NCBI GenBank assembly: GCA_965213645.1
Contig: CBDBZX010000008.1
Coordinates: 682,001 to 746,000, forward strand
DNA length: 64,000 nucleotides
Direction of reading: 5' to 3'
Source of the DNA: CBDBZX01 sp965213645
GTDB taxonomy: Bacteria; Deinococcota; Deinococci; Deinococcales; Trueperaceae
Shown here: positions 8,277 through 18,092 of the stretch, piece after piece
Layout: each line of letters opens with the position of its first letter
Position numbering within the stretch: the stretch's first letter is position 1
Notes under the pieces: generated by a model
Databases searched by the model: none
What the model was told of the DNA's origin: nothing
Seen by the model: only the letters and a program-made list of their open reading frames with translations
Translations under genes and position numbers: made by a program

Positions 8277-9047
8277 TTAGGGCAGCGGCGCGTTGCGCGG
8301 ATAGACGCGGACGCTCAGCGGGGGAAGCTCGAGCCGCCTCCCCCGCTGCTCCCGTCCCATCTGCAAATTGAACACAACTGAGCCATCTGCACGCATAGCG
8401 AAAAGAGGTGTGTCCGCCTGTTGCACATAGTCCACCAAAATCTGCGCCGTGCTCCCGCCCAAGTCGGCGAGAACTGCGCTTTCATCAGGGGGGCTCGCGA
8501 GCCTGTTGCCTCGGCGGTTGACGCCGTCGTAGATGTGCTGGCGGTACTCCATCAGCAGCCACGCCTCGTCGTTGGCGGGGTCTGGCTCGGGGGCGTACTT
8601 GGCGTCTACAGCGTCCATAAAGGTCCCGCGTCTAAGCGGATAGTAAGCGTAGAACATAAAGCACATATCTTTATTGGCCTGCGTGTCGTTGTTGCACGTG
8701 CTGACGCTGGAATTGTCGGGGCCCTCCGGCGGCACGATCATCGCCACAATCGGGTCCGCGCCTACCGTCCAACCCTGCGACCCTCTTAGGGTGTTGCGCG
8801 TTCGCACCGTGTTGGTCATGCTGAAGCTCGAGCCTATTGGATAGATAGAGGAGGCTTGTCTGAGCCTCGAGGCGACGAGCTGCTGCGCAATCTGCCCTTC
8901 GCTTAGGAGTTCGTTGCGGGCGCTAATGTCGGACGAGGCGCGAAGCGAGCCGCCGAAAAGCTGGGTAAAGGCGAGCATGATGACGCCCATGATGGCTAGG
9001 GCGATGAGCAGCTCGAGGAGCGTAAACCCGTAAGGTCGTCTCGTCAT
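8277..9047 (-). CDS. PilW/PulJ-like minor prepilin (cluster A, last gene)
   Basis: 256 aa. The leader MTRRPYGFTLLELLIALAIM carries the prepilin site (G before FTLLELL, Glu at +5) and a hydrophobic helix to about residue 30. The later FGGSLRASSDISARNELLSEG segment is typical of PilW/GspJ subunits. ATG 9047 overlaps the TGA of the upstream gene (ATGA), giving translational coupling. It is the end of the operon; the repeats at 7940-8236 follow. Confidence 0.8.
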   Translation of the reverse strand: MTRRPYGFTLLELLIALAIMGVIMLAFTQLFGGSLRASSDISARNELLSEGQIAQQLVASRLRQASSIYPIGSSFSMTNTVRTRNTLRGSQGWTVGADPIVAMIVPPEGPDNSSVSTCNNDTQANKDMCFMFYAYYPLRRGTFMDAVDAKYAPEPDPANDEAWLLMEYRQHIYDGVNRRGNRLASPPDESAVLADLGGSTAQILVDYVQQADTPLFAMRADGSVVFNLQMGREQRGRRLELPPLSVRVYPRNAPLP

Positions 9048-9571
9048 GGTCGAGGAATGTCCACCGTGAGTGAGACGGTACTTGCGGTGTCGTCGTCATT
9101 GTTTGTTTTAACCGTGACGGTGACGCGCTTCATAGGAGGTGGGTCTGTTACCGTCGCGCTCTCGCAAGTCTGCCTGCGGTGAACGGTAAGCTCTCTCACA
9201 ACATGGGCTTTGCTGTCGAGTTCCCAAACGCTTACGTCCACCTCTAAACCGCTGGATGTATCTGGGAATTTCTCGAGGCATGTCTGTGCGTAGCGGTCTT
9301 GGCTCCGCTTGTGCGCCGCTTCGTTGCGCACCTCTTGCGGGGTCGGGTCCAGGGGATCCTGAGCGGCAGGATAGGAGCGCCACTGCCCCTGAACGTACTC
9401 GGTGACCTCTTGCGCTTGCGTGGTGACGCCCAGCGTTTGGGTGCTCCGCGCCGTCATCTGAAAAAGTCCGGTCAGCGGCGCGAGGATAACAGTAGCGAGC
9501 ACGCCGAGCAGGGCTGTTGCCACGAGCATTTCAACCACCGTCAAACCCGCCTTACCCTTCTTAGGAGTCAC
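9044..9571 (-). CDS. PilV-like minor prepilin (cluster A)
   Basis: 175 aa. The N-terminus MTPKKGKAGLTVVEMLVATA is a prepilin leader with cleavage expected between G and LTVVEML (Glu at +5), followed by a hydrophobic helix to about residue 34. Cysteines in the globular part may pair. The GTG start overlaps the upstream gene's end by 11 bases, so it depends on coupled translation. Function: pilus tip or initiation complex subunit, inferred from family and position. Confidence 0.75.
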   Translation of the reverse strand: MTPKKGKAGLTVVEMLVATALLGVLATVILAPLTGLFQMTARSTQTLGVTTQAQEVTEYVQGQWRSYPAAQDPLDPTPQEVRNEAAHKRSQDRYAQTCLEKFPDTSSGLEVDVSVWELDSKAHVVRELTVHRRQTCESATVTDPPPMKRVTVTVKTNNDDDTASTVSLTVDIPRP

Positions 9572-10022
9572 TGATGATCACCTTGCCCGTCACACCGATC
9601 ACCTTGACGTAGCGCACGCGCTCGGTTCGCCCGGAGGTGATGACGAAGCGCTTGTTGAGCGCACCGACCTCACCGTAGGGCGCGGTATAGGTCACGCGGG
9701 CGCTGCCGCGTTCAACTCGTACCTGAGCGTCGTGGGGAAGCCTCCGTTCGCTCGTCTCGCCGCCTAAAGCGAGCGTGTAGGCGGCAGGCTCCTCGCCTAG
9801 CGCGACGCGGGCGTTCTGGTTATGGCGCTGCGCCGCGCTCCGGGCTCTTTGCAAATCCGCCGCAAACTGCACCGTAGCCTCTTGGAGCTGCGCGTTTCGC
9901 TGCGCTCTTATAAAGGTGCTCATACCGAGTGAGGCTAAGATACCTACGATAACGAGTACGAGGAGAAGCTCGAGCAGCGTAAACCCTCCCTTACCTGCAT
10001 GTTTGTTCGTGTTCTGAATCAC
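9561..10022 (-). CDS. FimT/GspH-like pseudopilin (cluster A)
   Basis: 153 aa. The leader VIQNTNKHAGKGGFTLLELL ends in a canonical prepilin peptidase site with Glu at +5; the helix runs to about residue 35. The segment AQLQEATVQFAADLQRARSAAQ is the GspH/FimT-type continuation. The reading frame opens at 10037, but GTG 10022 is preferred: it overlaps the preceding stop (GTGA) and GGAGGTG lies about ten bases upstream. Confidence 0.75.
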   Translation of the reverse strand: MIQNTNKHAGKGGFTLLELLLVLVIVGILASLGMSTFIRAQRNAQLQEATVQFAADLQRARSAAQRHNQNARVALGEEPAAYTLALGGETSERRLPHDAQVRVERGSARVTYTAPYGEVGALNKRFVITSGRTERVRYVKVIGVTGKVIISDS

Positions 10023-11908
10023 CGATTCACCTCCCACAACCCGCGCTCACGGCTGAACGAGTCGGCGCTGCTGCCCCAGTTCGTTTGCGTGGGAAAATAC
10101 GGTGGCGCAAATCCTTCCGCGAACCTCGGGTCGTAGGCGTAGTTGCGCTCGTAGCCGCCCGTACCCAGATTGCCCACCGTTTGCGACTGGTCTTCGATAA
10201 CGCCGCCCAAGAGGTTGATGCGAGCTTTTCGGCTCGAGACGTACCCCCGAAAGTCGTTGGGGTCAACCGTTCCGAATCCTTCACCCTGCGCTGAAACCAG
10301 CACCGTTGCGTGGACATTGAGGTCTCGGCTGCGCGGTCCGTCTAACAAAACGCTGCCCCCGGCTGTAAAGATACCGAGCACGTTGAGCGCGTCCCCGTTT
10401 CCCCTAGGGTCGTCGGTATAGGTAAGACTTCGCTTCACTGTGATGTCGCCCGTCGTGGTCAACGTGAGTTGACTCTTAGACGCGATATCGGCGGCACTGG
10501 TGCCGTCGCCGCCCAGGTTTTCAAGGTTGCCGTCCACGTAGATCACGCCGCTAAAGGTGCCAGAGAGTGTTCGGGTGCGCCCTTTTTCTGTAACGTTCCA
10601 GGTTTTGTTATCCGTTTGCTGAAATGTCACCGTGACCTCTTTGCACCTTATGTGGATGACTTGCCGACCCTGCCGAGTGGAGAAAATTAAGTCTTTGACG
10701 TTGCCTCTGACATAGATGCCTCCGGCCCAGTTAGCCTCTCTATTGGCGCTATACCCATCACCTCTGCTGTAGTAAACCCCGTCACTAATTTCGGAAACGC
10801 CCCAAGCTGAAGTCAGCTCATCGTCACTGACCTCGCGGCTATCGGTCGCATCGCCGCCAAAGGAGGCGCGGAGCTGGTTGTTGCTGTTGGTCGGCAAGGG
10901 AACCGCGTCAACGTTGAAGCGCTCGGGGTCGCCTCTGAAGATATCGGGGTAGTCCCCATTCGACACGCCGTAATGCGCGGCGCTACGCGCGGCAGTGGTG
11001 AACGCATCAAAAAATTGCGCCACCTCGCCGTTCCGCCTAGCGAACCCCGGTGCGCCGTTCGTATGGACGGGGCCGTCGAAGCGTTCGCCGCCTGCAAAAT
11101 AGAGTTGGTTGTCGTCCGTTGAGCGGGTGTTGTTGCGGAAGAGGACGTAACGGTTGAAGCTGGGCCTCTCGACGCTCACCTCGAAACTGCCGGGGGTCTC
11201 GAGCCCCACCGTGCGCGTCGCGACGACCTCGCCGTTCACGCGCACCTCACCTACCGACGTTGCCGGACTCACCTCGAACTCAAAGCGGTAGTTGTCCGCT
11301 TTCATGAGCCGCACCGCTTTGGGGACGAGGCCAAACGATGTGCGGTACCAAGTCTCAGCCCCCGTCTCGGGATCGGTCGCGAGGCGCGTTTCTACAGGAT
11401 GATGACCACCACTAAACACTTCGCGCCAGTAGTGACGAGGCGTCGCGCCTTGCGGGTAAGCGTCTTTAGGAATGTAGGTCGTAAAGAGGGAAAAGCGGTT
11501 GACGTTCGCGCTTACGGGCGCGGCCTCGCAGAGAACAATGCCTTCTCTACGCTGTTCGGGCGTCCAGTCTTTAGGCACAAAGTTGAGCGTGCTGACGTCG
11601 CAGAAGTGTTTGACGTGTGTGCTGACGCTGTTCGCGTCCGTGTTCGCGGGAATGTTCAGAGTTTTTAGGACCGTTTCGGCCTCAACTAAGGTGCTGCGGG
11701 CGCGGCTCAGGCCGGACTCGGCGGCGTACTGCGCCTGTAGGATGAGGCGCTGGTCGGTGGTGGTGCGTTGGCTCGAGAGGGCCAACGTCGAGGTAACTGC
11801 TAGAAGCGCTACAATGAGCACCATTGCCGAGAGCAAGACAACGACGAGCGCAACGCCCTGTTGATACTTGCGTACCTTACGTTTGTGGTTGCTCCGGTCG
11901 CCTCGCAT
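10019..11908 (-). CDS. Large ComZ/PilX-like minor pilin (cluster A, first gene)
   Basis: 629 aa. The basic N-terminus ends KYQQGVALVVVLLSAMVLIV, followed by a hydrophobic helix and QAQYAAESGLSRARS, matching the PilX/DUF4900-type minor pilin start. The large β-rich body contains YFAGGERFDGPVHTNGAPGF, a DGPVHTNG motif like the SGRVHSNGDLY segment of the cluster B homologue, so the two are paralogues. ATG 11908 is chosen over the open frame to 11935 because TAAGCT at 11916-11921 lies seven bases upstream (leaderless arrangement). It heads this operon, whereas its paralogue closes cluster B. Confidence 0.75.
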   Translation of the reverse strand: MRGDRSNHKRKVRKYQQGVALVVVLLSAMVLIVALLAVTSTLALSSQRTTTDQRLILQAQYAAESGLSRARSTLVEAETVLKTLNIPANTDANSVSTHVKHFCDVSTLNFVPKDWTPEQRREGIVLCEAAPVSANVNRFSLFTTYIPKDAYPQGATPRHYWREVFSGGHHPVETRLATDPETGAETWYRTSFGLVPKAVRLMKADNYRFEFEVSPATSVGEVRVNGEVVATRTVGLETPGSFEVSVERPSFNRYVLFRNNTRSTDDNQLYFAGGERFDGPVHTNGAPGFARRNGEVAQFFDAFTTAARSAAHYGVSNGDYPDIFRGDPERFNVDAVPLPTNSNNQLRASFGGDATDSREVSDDELTSAWGVSEISDGVYYSRGDGYSANREANWAGGIYVRGNVKDLIFSTRQGRQVIHIRCKEVTVTFQQTDNKTWNVTEKGRTRTLSGTFSGVIYVDGNLENLGGDGTSAADIASKSQLTLTTTGDITVKRSLTYTDDPRGNGDALNVLGIFTAGGSVLLDGPRSRDLNVHATVLVSAQGEGFGTVDPNDFRGYVSSRKARINLLGGVIEDQSQTVGNLGTGGYERNYAYDPRFAEGFAPPYFPTQTNWGSSADSFSRERGLWEVNR

Positions 11909-12008
11909 CTTACCTAGCTTAAAAGGCGCACCCAAGAGGTTTTACCCCTAAATGGGGGGAGGGCAGAGATGTGAGAAGGAATGTGGCGTTTGCGGTACAC
12001 TAAACCCT

Positions 12009-12539
12009 ATGGCGGACCCCCATCACCGCGCTCTGCTCTGCTCCGCACTTCTCGCCGCCGGACGCCCACTTAGCGACGGAGACCTCACCAAGCTTTTAGG
12101 CGGTGAGACCGACGTAAAGGAGGTCGTCCGCGATTTGCAGGGGGTACTCAAAGCGCACCATCTCGGCCTGGTGGTCGAAGAGGTCGCGGGTGGCGTCCGT
12201 CTGGTCGTTAATCCGGCGCTCACAGGCGAGCTTGCCGCGCTGCTCTCGCCGCCACCCTTGCCTCAGCTCTCCAAAGCGGCTGTCGAGACGCTCGCGCTCG
12301 TCGCCTATCAGCAGCCCGTGACTAGAGGCGAGTTGGAGGCGGCGCGGGGCGCGTCGTGCGCCTCGACGTTGGACACGCTGCAAGAGCGCGAACTCATCAA
12401 GGTGGTGGGGCGCAAAGAGGTGATTGGCAAGCCGCTACTTTACGGCACAACCGAGCGGTTTTTGTTGGAGTTTGGACTGCATTCACTGGAGGATTTGCCC
12501 CCGCTGAGCGAACAGCCCTCCGCGTTTTTGCGCGGTTAG
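12009..12539 (+). CDS. scpB: Segregation and condensation protein B
   Basis: 176 aa, normal for ScpB, the winged-helix subunit of the Smc-ScpAB condensin. Two winged-helix halves are visible: ALLCSALLAAGRPLSDGDLT (about residues 8-27) and SKAAVETLALVAYQQPVTRG (about 92-111), the latter being the most conserved ScpB motif, with RGASCASTLDTLQERELI after it. ATG 12009 has TACACT at 11996-12001, seven bases upstream, with no ribosome site, so it should be leaderless; the longer frame to 11952 is not needed. No scpA lies nearby. It is divergent from pilin cluster A. Confidence 0.9.
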   Translation: MADPHHRALLCSALLAAGRPLSDGDLTKLLGGETDVKEVVRDLQGVLKAHHLGLVVEEVAGGVRLVVNPALTGELAALLSPPPLPQLSKAAVETLALVAYQQPVTRGELEAARGASCASTLDTLQERELIKVVGRKEVIGKPLLYGTTERFLLEFGLHSLEDLPPLSEQPSAFLRG

Positions 12540-12622
12540 ATTGCGTGTCAAGGCGTGAGCTAAAATATTGCCTCACCACGCTAGAGAGGTCACAATCATC
12601 TTTCTCGGAGGGCGTGCGCGGC

Positions 12623-12650
12623 GTAGGGGTGATTCATGAATCACCCCTAC
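12623..12650. repeat. 28-bp perfect palindrome, TAGGGG family
   Basis: Reads GTAGGGGTGATTCAT and its exact complement, ending ATCACCCCTAC. The same palindrome with one compensated base change (TGATT to CGATT) is at 42916-42943, and a split version is at 42845-42884. It lies between scpB and the converging phosphotransferase gene. It may act as a REP-like element or a bidirectional terminator, although no T run follows. Confidence 0.7.
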
Positions 12651-12704
12651 TACATTTGCCTCTTTCTGCGACTTTTTCAGCGTGGTCTACCAATATAAGC
12701 TCAG

Positions 12705-13628
12705 TCAATCAGCGAGTTGCTCTGTTTCTTGCATTGCTTCAGTTAAACAGCGACGCCACCGCGCAATTTGGCGCGGGCCTCCGCCAAGCGCGTCCACGTA
12801 GCCCGCTAAGGCGTGATGGAGCTTGTAGACCGATAAGCGCAACCTCTCCCACTGTGAAAGCGCACCGTAGCCGCATAAAAAGGCGTCTTTGCAGCCGAGC
12901 GCGTACACCTCGTCCCAGAGGGCAGCGAGGTCGGTCATCGGGTCGCTGCGCTGCGCTCGCTTAAAATCTACCGAGGCGACGACGCGCATCTCTGAAGAGG
13001 ACCAGAGCACGTTTTTGGCGGCGGCGTGACCGTGGCAGAGTGCCACAGGTGCGTCGATGAGGAGAGAGCGAGTTCGCTGTAGTAATTCTGTTAGTACCAC
13101 CGCGTCCACGGCGTTATCCTTGAGCACACTCGGCAATAGCTGTTGCCAGCACCCCTCGAGATACGCCTCTAACCTCTGCCCTTGCGCCTCTGGATAGGCC
13201 AAGTCACCCGCTCGCTCGAAGCGGACGCGGTGAATGAGGCGCAGCGCATGTCCCCAAGAGCGGGCAGCTTGTTCGCGCTCCGCGTCGTCAAGGCTCGGCC
13301 ACGCTTCAACCAAGGTCGGCTCGGACAGGTATTGAGTGATGAGGTAGGGGTACTCGAGCCGCTCACACGTCGTGTCAGCGCGAACGAGGGGCGGCGTCAG
13401 CTTGGGCAAGAGGTCAATAGCGGCAACGTAGCGCTCCACACGGGGCTCCTGGTCGCGTTGGTTGATCCATAAGACCTGCTCTTGGCCGTTCGCCAACAGG
13501 AGGTAGTAAGCTGCGTTTAAGGGCGTCGTCTCGAGCCTGCGCCACGTCAGCAGTGGCTCATCGATCACGCACGCCAAGCGGTTTGGCGGCGGTAAAGTAC
13601 GTAGTGACGGCGCTGCGTCTATAAGCAT
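12705..13628 (-). CDS. Aminoglycoside-phosphotransferase-fold protein lacking the catalytic Asp
   Basis: 307 aa. The C-lobe has the family layout ALCHGHAAAKNVLW...VDFKRAQRSDPMTDLAAL, equivalent to the HGDxxxxN and metal-binding D motifs of APH/choline kinase-type enzymes. The catalytic Asp of HGD is replaced by His (HGH), while the Asn and the later Asp are kept. The N-lobe is short. It may therefore be an inactive or altered kinase. Start at ATG 13628 with a weak AAAGGGTG ribosome site. It stands alone between scpB (convergent) and the pheS leader. Confidence 0.65.
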   Translation of the reverse strand: MLIDAAPSLRTLPPPNRLACVIDEPLLTWRRLETTPLNAAYYLLLANGQEQVLWINQRDQEPRVERYVAAIDLLPKLTPPLVRADTTCERLEYPYLITQYLSEPTLVEAWPSLDDAEREQAARSWGHALRLIHRVRFERAGDLAYPEAQGQRLEAYLEGCWQQLLPSVLKDNAVDAVVLTELLQRTRSLLIDAPVALCHGHAAAKNVLWSSSEMRVVASVDFKRAQRSDPMTDLAALWDEVYALGCKDAFLCGYGALSQWERLRLSVYKLHHALAGYVDALGGGPRQIARWRRCLTEAMQETEQLAD

Positions 13629-13686
13629 GTCACCCTTTCTACCCTTTGCCCCTTAATCTTCTCTTAATCATTCTACACTATAAAAC

Positions 13687-13863
13687 ATGCGACATGTTGA
13701 GAGCGTAAAATGGTTAACGTTTTCTCGGCGCAATAGTTTTGAGCTTCAGGACCTATTTCGTGAACCTCGGTGTTTGCGCTTTGGGGTATGTGCTCTGAGG
13801 GTGTTACTGTTTGCGTTCGTGGTTGCTAGGAGCCATCTTTACCTAACTCACATCAATCACTAA
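13687..13863 (+). CDS. Possible 58-aa small membrane protein
   Basis: Short reading frame starting MRHVESVKWLTFSRRN with a hydrophobic stretch LLFAFVVA near residue 45. It is listed only because TACACT at 13674-13679 sits exactly seven bases before the ATG, the pattern seen at real leaderless genes here. No similarity is recognised, and the codon use is not convincing. It could be a chance frame in an AT-rich gap. Confidence 0.25.
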   Translation: MRHVESVKWLTFSRRNSFELQDLFREPRCLRFGVCALRVLLFAFVVARSHLYLTHINH

Positions 13864-13937
13864 TAAATGCGAATGAGGTCAAGTAAAAGAACGTCTCATT
13901 ATAGAAGCGCTCTTTTCAAGAAAGGCTGCGTTTCTAA

Positions 13938-13967
13938 TTGACACCTCTTACGCCGCTGCGCTAAACT
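13938..13967 (+). promoter_or_regulatory. Promoter of the pheS leader
   Basis: TTGACA (13938-13943), an 18-bp spacer, TAAACT (13962-13967). Transcription should start about seven bases later, at the ATG of the short leader frame at 13975. This is one of the best -35/-10 pairs in the window. Confidence 0.65.
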
Positions 13968-13974
13968 TTAAGCC

Positions 13975-14010
13975 ATGAGAGGCTACTCAGCTTCGCCCTT
14001 TACGAACTAG
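13975..14010 (+). CDS. Candidate leader peptide upstream of pheS
   Basis: Eleven codons, MRGYSASPFTN, then TAG. The ATG is seven bases after TAAACT, so the transcript would begin at the start codon. It holds one Phe codon (TTT, codon 9) and one Tyr codon. The stop codon overlaps the first base of the 14010-14041 hairpin, so a stalled or terminating ribosome would affect its folding. That is the geometry of an attenuator, but with a single Phe codon it is weaker than E. coli pheM, which has several. Confidence 0.4.
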   Translation: MRGYSASPFTN

Positions 14011-14041
14011 CGCGGATATGCATGTCTATACATGCCCGCGC
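14010..14041 (+). promoter_or_regulatory. Leader hairpin 1 upstream of pheS
   Basis: Stem GCGCGG/CCGCGC plus inner stem GCATGT/ACATGC with a CTAT loop and a 4-nt bulge (ATAT). It begins at the stop codon of the leader peptide and precedes the terminator at 14050-14077. Together they look like an attenuation control. Confidence 0.5.
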
Positions 14042-14049
14042 GACCTTGA

Positions 14050-14077
14050 CGCTGCCCGAATGGGTGGTGTTTTTTTG
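14050..14077 (+). terminator. Candidate attenuator terminator before pheS
   Basis: Eight-base-pair stem with three wobble pairs (CGCTGCCC/GGGTGGTG), a GAAT loop, followed directly by a run of seven T. It lies 130 bases before the pheS start and downstream of a promoter and short leader frame, so it should end transcription early unless relieved. Confidence 0.55.
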
Positions 14078-14081
14078 TGTA

Positions 14082-14106
14082 GCAGGGTTTGACTATGAAA
14101 CCCTGC
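14082..14106 (+). promoter_or_regulatory. Leader hairpin 2 upstream of pheS
   Basis: Perfect 9-bp stem GCAGGGTTT/AAACCCTGC with loop GACTATG, just after the candidate terminator. It has no T run. It may be an mRNA 5'-end structure or part of the leader switch. Confidence 0.45.
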
Positions 14107-14117
14107 AACGTATTTTC

Positions 14118-14194
14118 GCAAGTATCATCTTCTAGCGTGCGCGTGCGTCGGCGTCTTTTTCCGCTAAGCGCGTTCCCAACCAGATGATACCTGC
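14118..14194. repeat. 76/77-bp intergenic element, copy A
   Basis: Left end GCAAGTATCATC, right end CCAGATGATACCTGC; the ends are inverted copies of each other. Length 77 bp. The middle is GC-rich and unrelated to the other copies (18297-18391, 23094-23169, 45511-45586). It lies directly upstream of pheS, ending 5 bases before the purine-rich ribosome site, so it is transcribed as part of the pheS leader. Confidence 0.75.
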
Positions 14195-14209
14195 TACTTG
14201 AGGAGAGAG

Positions 14210-15192
<983 letters not shown>

Positions 15193-15196
<4 letters not shown>

Positions 15197-17571
15197 ACGT
15201 TCCGCTGAGTTGGTTGGAAGAATTTTTACCCGAGCTTCCTGATAAGTTGGATGAACTGGGTGGAGAGAGGTTAGAGACCCTCACCGACCTCTTGAATAGC
15301 ATTGGCCTCGCGGTTGAACGCACTTTTGAACTCCCCGCGTCACCTCAAGGTATCGTGGTCGCCCGCATCGAAAGCGTATCCAAGCTCGAGAACTCCGACC
15401 ACCTGCTTCACGCTGAGGTAACGGACGGCGCAGAGCATTACAGCATTGTGACGGGTGCACCGAACACCGAGGTCGGACTCCTCACCGCGCTAGCGAAACC
15501 GGGCGCGGCGCTACCCGGCGCAGGCTTCACCGTGTCGGTGCGCGAAATGGCGGGCGTGCAGAGCGAGGGCGTGCTCTGTAGCCCGAGGGAGTTGGGGCTT
15601 TACGACTACGGCGGCGGGCTTATCGTCTTCGGGGAGGACGCGCCCGTCGGGGCAGAACTCGCTGAGTTGTGGCCTGCCGAGACCGTGCTGGAACTCGAAC
15701 TCACCCCTAACCGCGCGGACGCTTTCAGCATGTTGGGCGTGGCGCGTGATTTAGCGGCGAAGCTAGGAATTGCCCTCGAGCATCCAGCCCCTACCCTGAG
15801 CGACCTACCGAGTCAGGGCGACCCTTCTAAGGACGACGGTCTCCACGTAGAGGTGCGCGACGACACGGCTTGTCCACGCTTTACCTTACAGCTTATCGAA
15901 GGCGTCACCGTCAAGCCGAGCCCGCTGTGGTTGCAGCGCCGCTTGGCGTCCTTGGGGCTGAGGCCGCGCAACAACATCGTGGACGTGACGAACTACGTCA
16001 CCTTCGAACTCGGGCAGCCTTCGCACGCCTACGACCGCGCCGACTTGACGGACGGCACTATCGTGGTGCGCCGCGCTAGAGCGGGGGAGACCTTGAGGGC
16101 GCTCAACGAAGAGGTCTTGGAGTTCTCAGCGGACGACTTGCTGATTACGACGCCCAATGGAAACGGCACACAGCCTATCGGCGTCGCGGGCGTGATTGGC
16201 GGACTCCACCACAGCGTCAAGCCGAGCACGCAAAACGTCGCCTTGGAGGTCGCCCACTTCGACCCCGTCACGATTCGCAAAGCCGCCAAGCGTTTAGGGC
16301 TCTCCACCGACGCGCACTACCGTTTCGAGCGCGGCGTGAACCCGAACCTGCCACCTTTGGCGTCAGCGCGGGCGGCGCACCTCATCGCGGCGCTTGGCGG
16401 CGGTACGCTGCATCCTGGTTTAACAGAAGTGGGCGGCGACGTTCCGCTTAAAGAGGTCGTGTTTCGGCCCGCTCGCGTCGCTTTCCTGATGGCCTTAGAC
16501 ATCCCTTTGGGTGAGCAGCGGACCTACCTCGAGCGGCTCGGCTGTGAGGTCAACATACTGAGCGAAGACGAATGGCGCGTCACCATACCGAGCTGGCGTT
16601 TTGACCTCTCTATTGAAGAAGACCTCATCGAAGAGGTCTCGCGCTTGTACGGCTACGATCACGTTCCCGAGACGATCCCGGCGATGCACTTCGTCCCCGA
16701 ACAGAAGGACGACATTCAGCGGAATTTGCGTTCGCTCTTAGTCGGACTCGGCTTGCAGGAGACGATAACGTATATCTTCTCGAGCGACGCGGAACTGGGA
16801 CGCGCGGCTGCGCCCGAGGCCGAGGTGCGCCTCTTAAACCCGCAAGGTATCGAGCGGAGCGTGCTGCGCACGGCGCTCTATCCGGGGCTTTTGGCGGCGG
16901 CGCGAACGAACCGCGCAGCGGAACGCTTGGCGCTCTTTGAGGTCGGGCGAGTTTTTGGTAGAGAGGAACAAGAACGCCTAGCGCTGCTCGTTCGGGGCCC
17001 CTGGATTTCGGACGGCTGGTTGAGAGGTCAGGAGACGGACTTCTTTACCTTCAAGGGCGCGTTGGAAAAGCTCGCGGAACTGATGGGGGCGGCGGTTTCT
17101 TTAGAGCCCGAACGCCACCCAGCACTGCACCCCGGCGTGAGCGCGGCAGTGTATTGGAACGCTCAAAAGGTCGGCTTCGCGGGCCGCGTCCACCCCGAGG
17201 TGGCAGCACACTACGACCTACCCGAGACCTACGTCGCAGAGTTGGACTTACCTCTCGTTGCAAGCGGCATCACCTTCCGCGACCCCCCGCGTCAACCTTT
17301 CGCTGAGCGCGACCTCGCCGTCGTTGCGCCGCAAGAGGTCAGCTATCAGCAGCTTGCCGACCTCGCTAGGCAGGCGGGGGGGGAGAGGCTCGAGACCCTC
17401 ACCCCCTTCGACGTCTACGAGGGCGACCCCGTCCCTAAAGGCTCGCGCAGCGTCGCCTTGCGCCTGCGTTTTAGACACCCCGAACGCGCCTTGCGCGACG
17501 AAGAGGTAGACGGCTATATGGCAAATATCATCTCAGCCTTTGCCGGGGAGCGCTACACTATCCGCGAATGA
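15193..17571 (+). CDS. pheT: Phenylalanyl-tRNA synthetase, beta subunit
   Basis: 792 aa, normal length. An N-terminal tRNA-binding (EMAP-like) domain lies at about residues 40-155, then the B3/B4 editing and B5 domains (KRLGLSTDAHYRFERGVNP is a conserved B5 segment near 360-380), then a catalytic-like core and a C-terminal anticodon-binding ferredoxin-fold domain (about 700-792, QPFAERDLAVVAP). Binds tRNA and edits mischarged products. Translation is coupled to pheS through ATGA, and it overlaps the next gene in the same way. Confidence 0.97.
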
Positions 17572-18092
17572 ATCCTCTCGATTTAGCACTCGTCCTCGTC
17601 GTCGCCGCTACGACTGTCTGCGCCGCGCAGCGCAGACTCGTCGGCCTGCTCGTCGGGCTCGGCGGCGTTTTCTTGCTCAAACCGCTGCTCCTCGCCGCGC
17701 AGCTCAGCCCCTTCGTCGGCCTCACGCTCGCGCTTGCGTTCGGTTTAGCGCTGGGCTTTAGTAGCCGCTACTTGCCGCCCCAGACCAAACTGCGTGCCCC
17801 GCTACGCACCCTAGCAGGCGGCGTCGGCGGCTTCGTGCTCGGCTGCGCTCTGGTGCTCGCTGCGACGACGGCGCTACCTCTCGCTAGAGACATCAACGAC
17901 GCGATCATCTACCCGCCTAGAGACGTGCCTCTAAGCGCGACCTTGCAACGCTCACACCTCGTCGGCTTAGGACGTGATATTCTGCTCTATCCGCTCTTAG
18001 ACCGTGAAGGTCTGATTTTACCGGAGCGGCGGACGGCGCTGCGCGGTCTGCACGGTTTATTAGTCGCGCGTCCGCCCTGGGAGAGAGGTTGA
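17568..18092 (+). CDS. Predicted integral membrane protein downstream of pheT
   Basis: 174 aa. Starts MNPLDLALVLVVAATTV and has about four hydrophobic segments in the first 105 residues, then a hydrophilic tail. The MNxLDlalvlv start and layout recall CvpA-family proteins, but I am not sure. It overlaps pheT by four bases (ATGA). TACACT at 17554-17559 inside the pheT end lies eight bases before the ATG, so it could also have its own leaderless promoter. Function unknown. Confidence 0.65.
   Translation: MNPLDLALVLVVAATTVCAAQRRLVGLLVGLGGVFLLKPLLLAAQLSPFVGLTLALAFGLALGFSSRYLPPQTKLRAPLRTLAGGVGGFVLGCALVLAATTALPLARDINDAIIYPPRDVPLSATLQRSHLVGLGRDILLYPLLDREGLILPERRTALRGLHGLLVARPPWERG

Noticed and set aside
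14050..14077. T-box element upstream of pheS (GGGTGGTG resembles GGGTGGNACCGCG)
   Set aside because: Only the first six bases match, ACCGCG is missing, and the sequence is the 3' arm of the terminator itself rather than part of an antiterminator before it.
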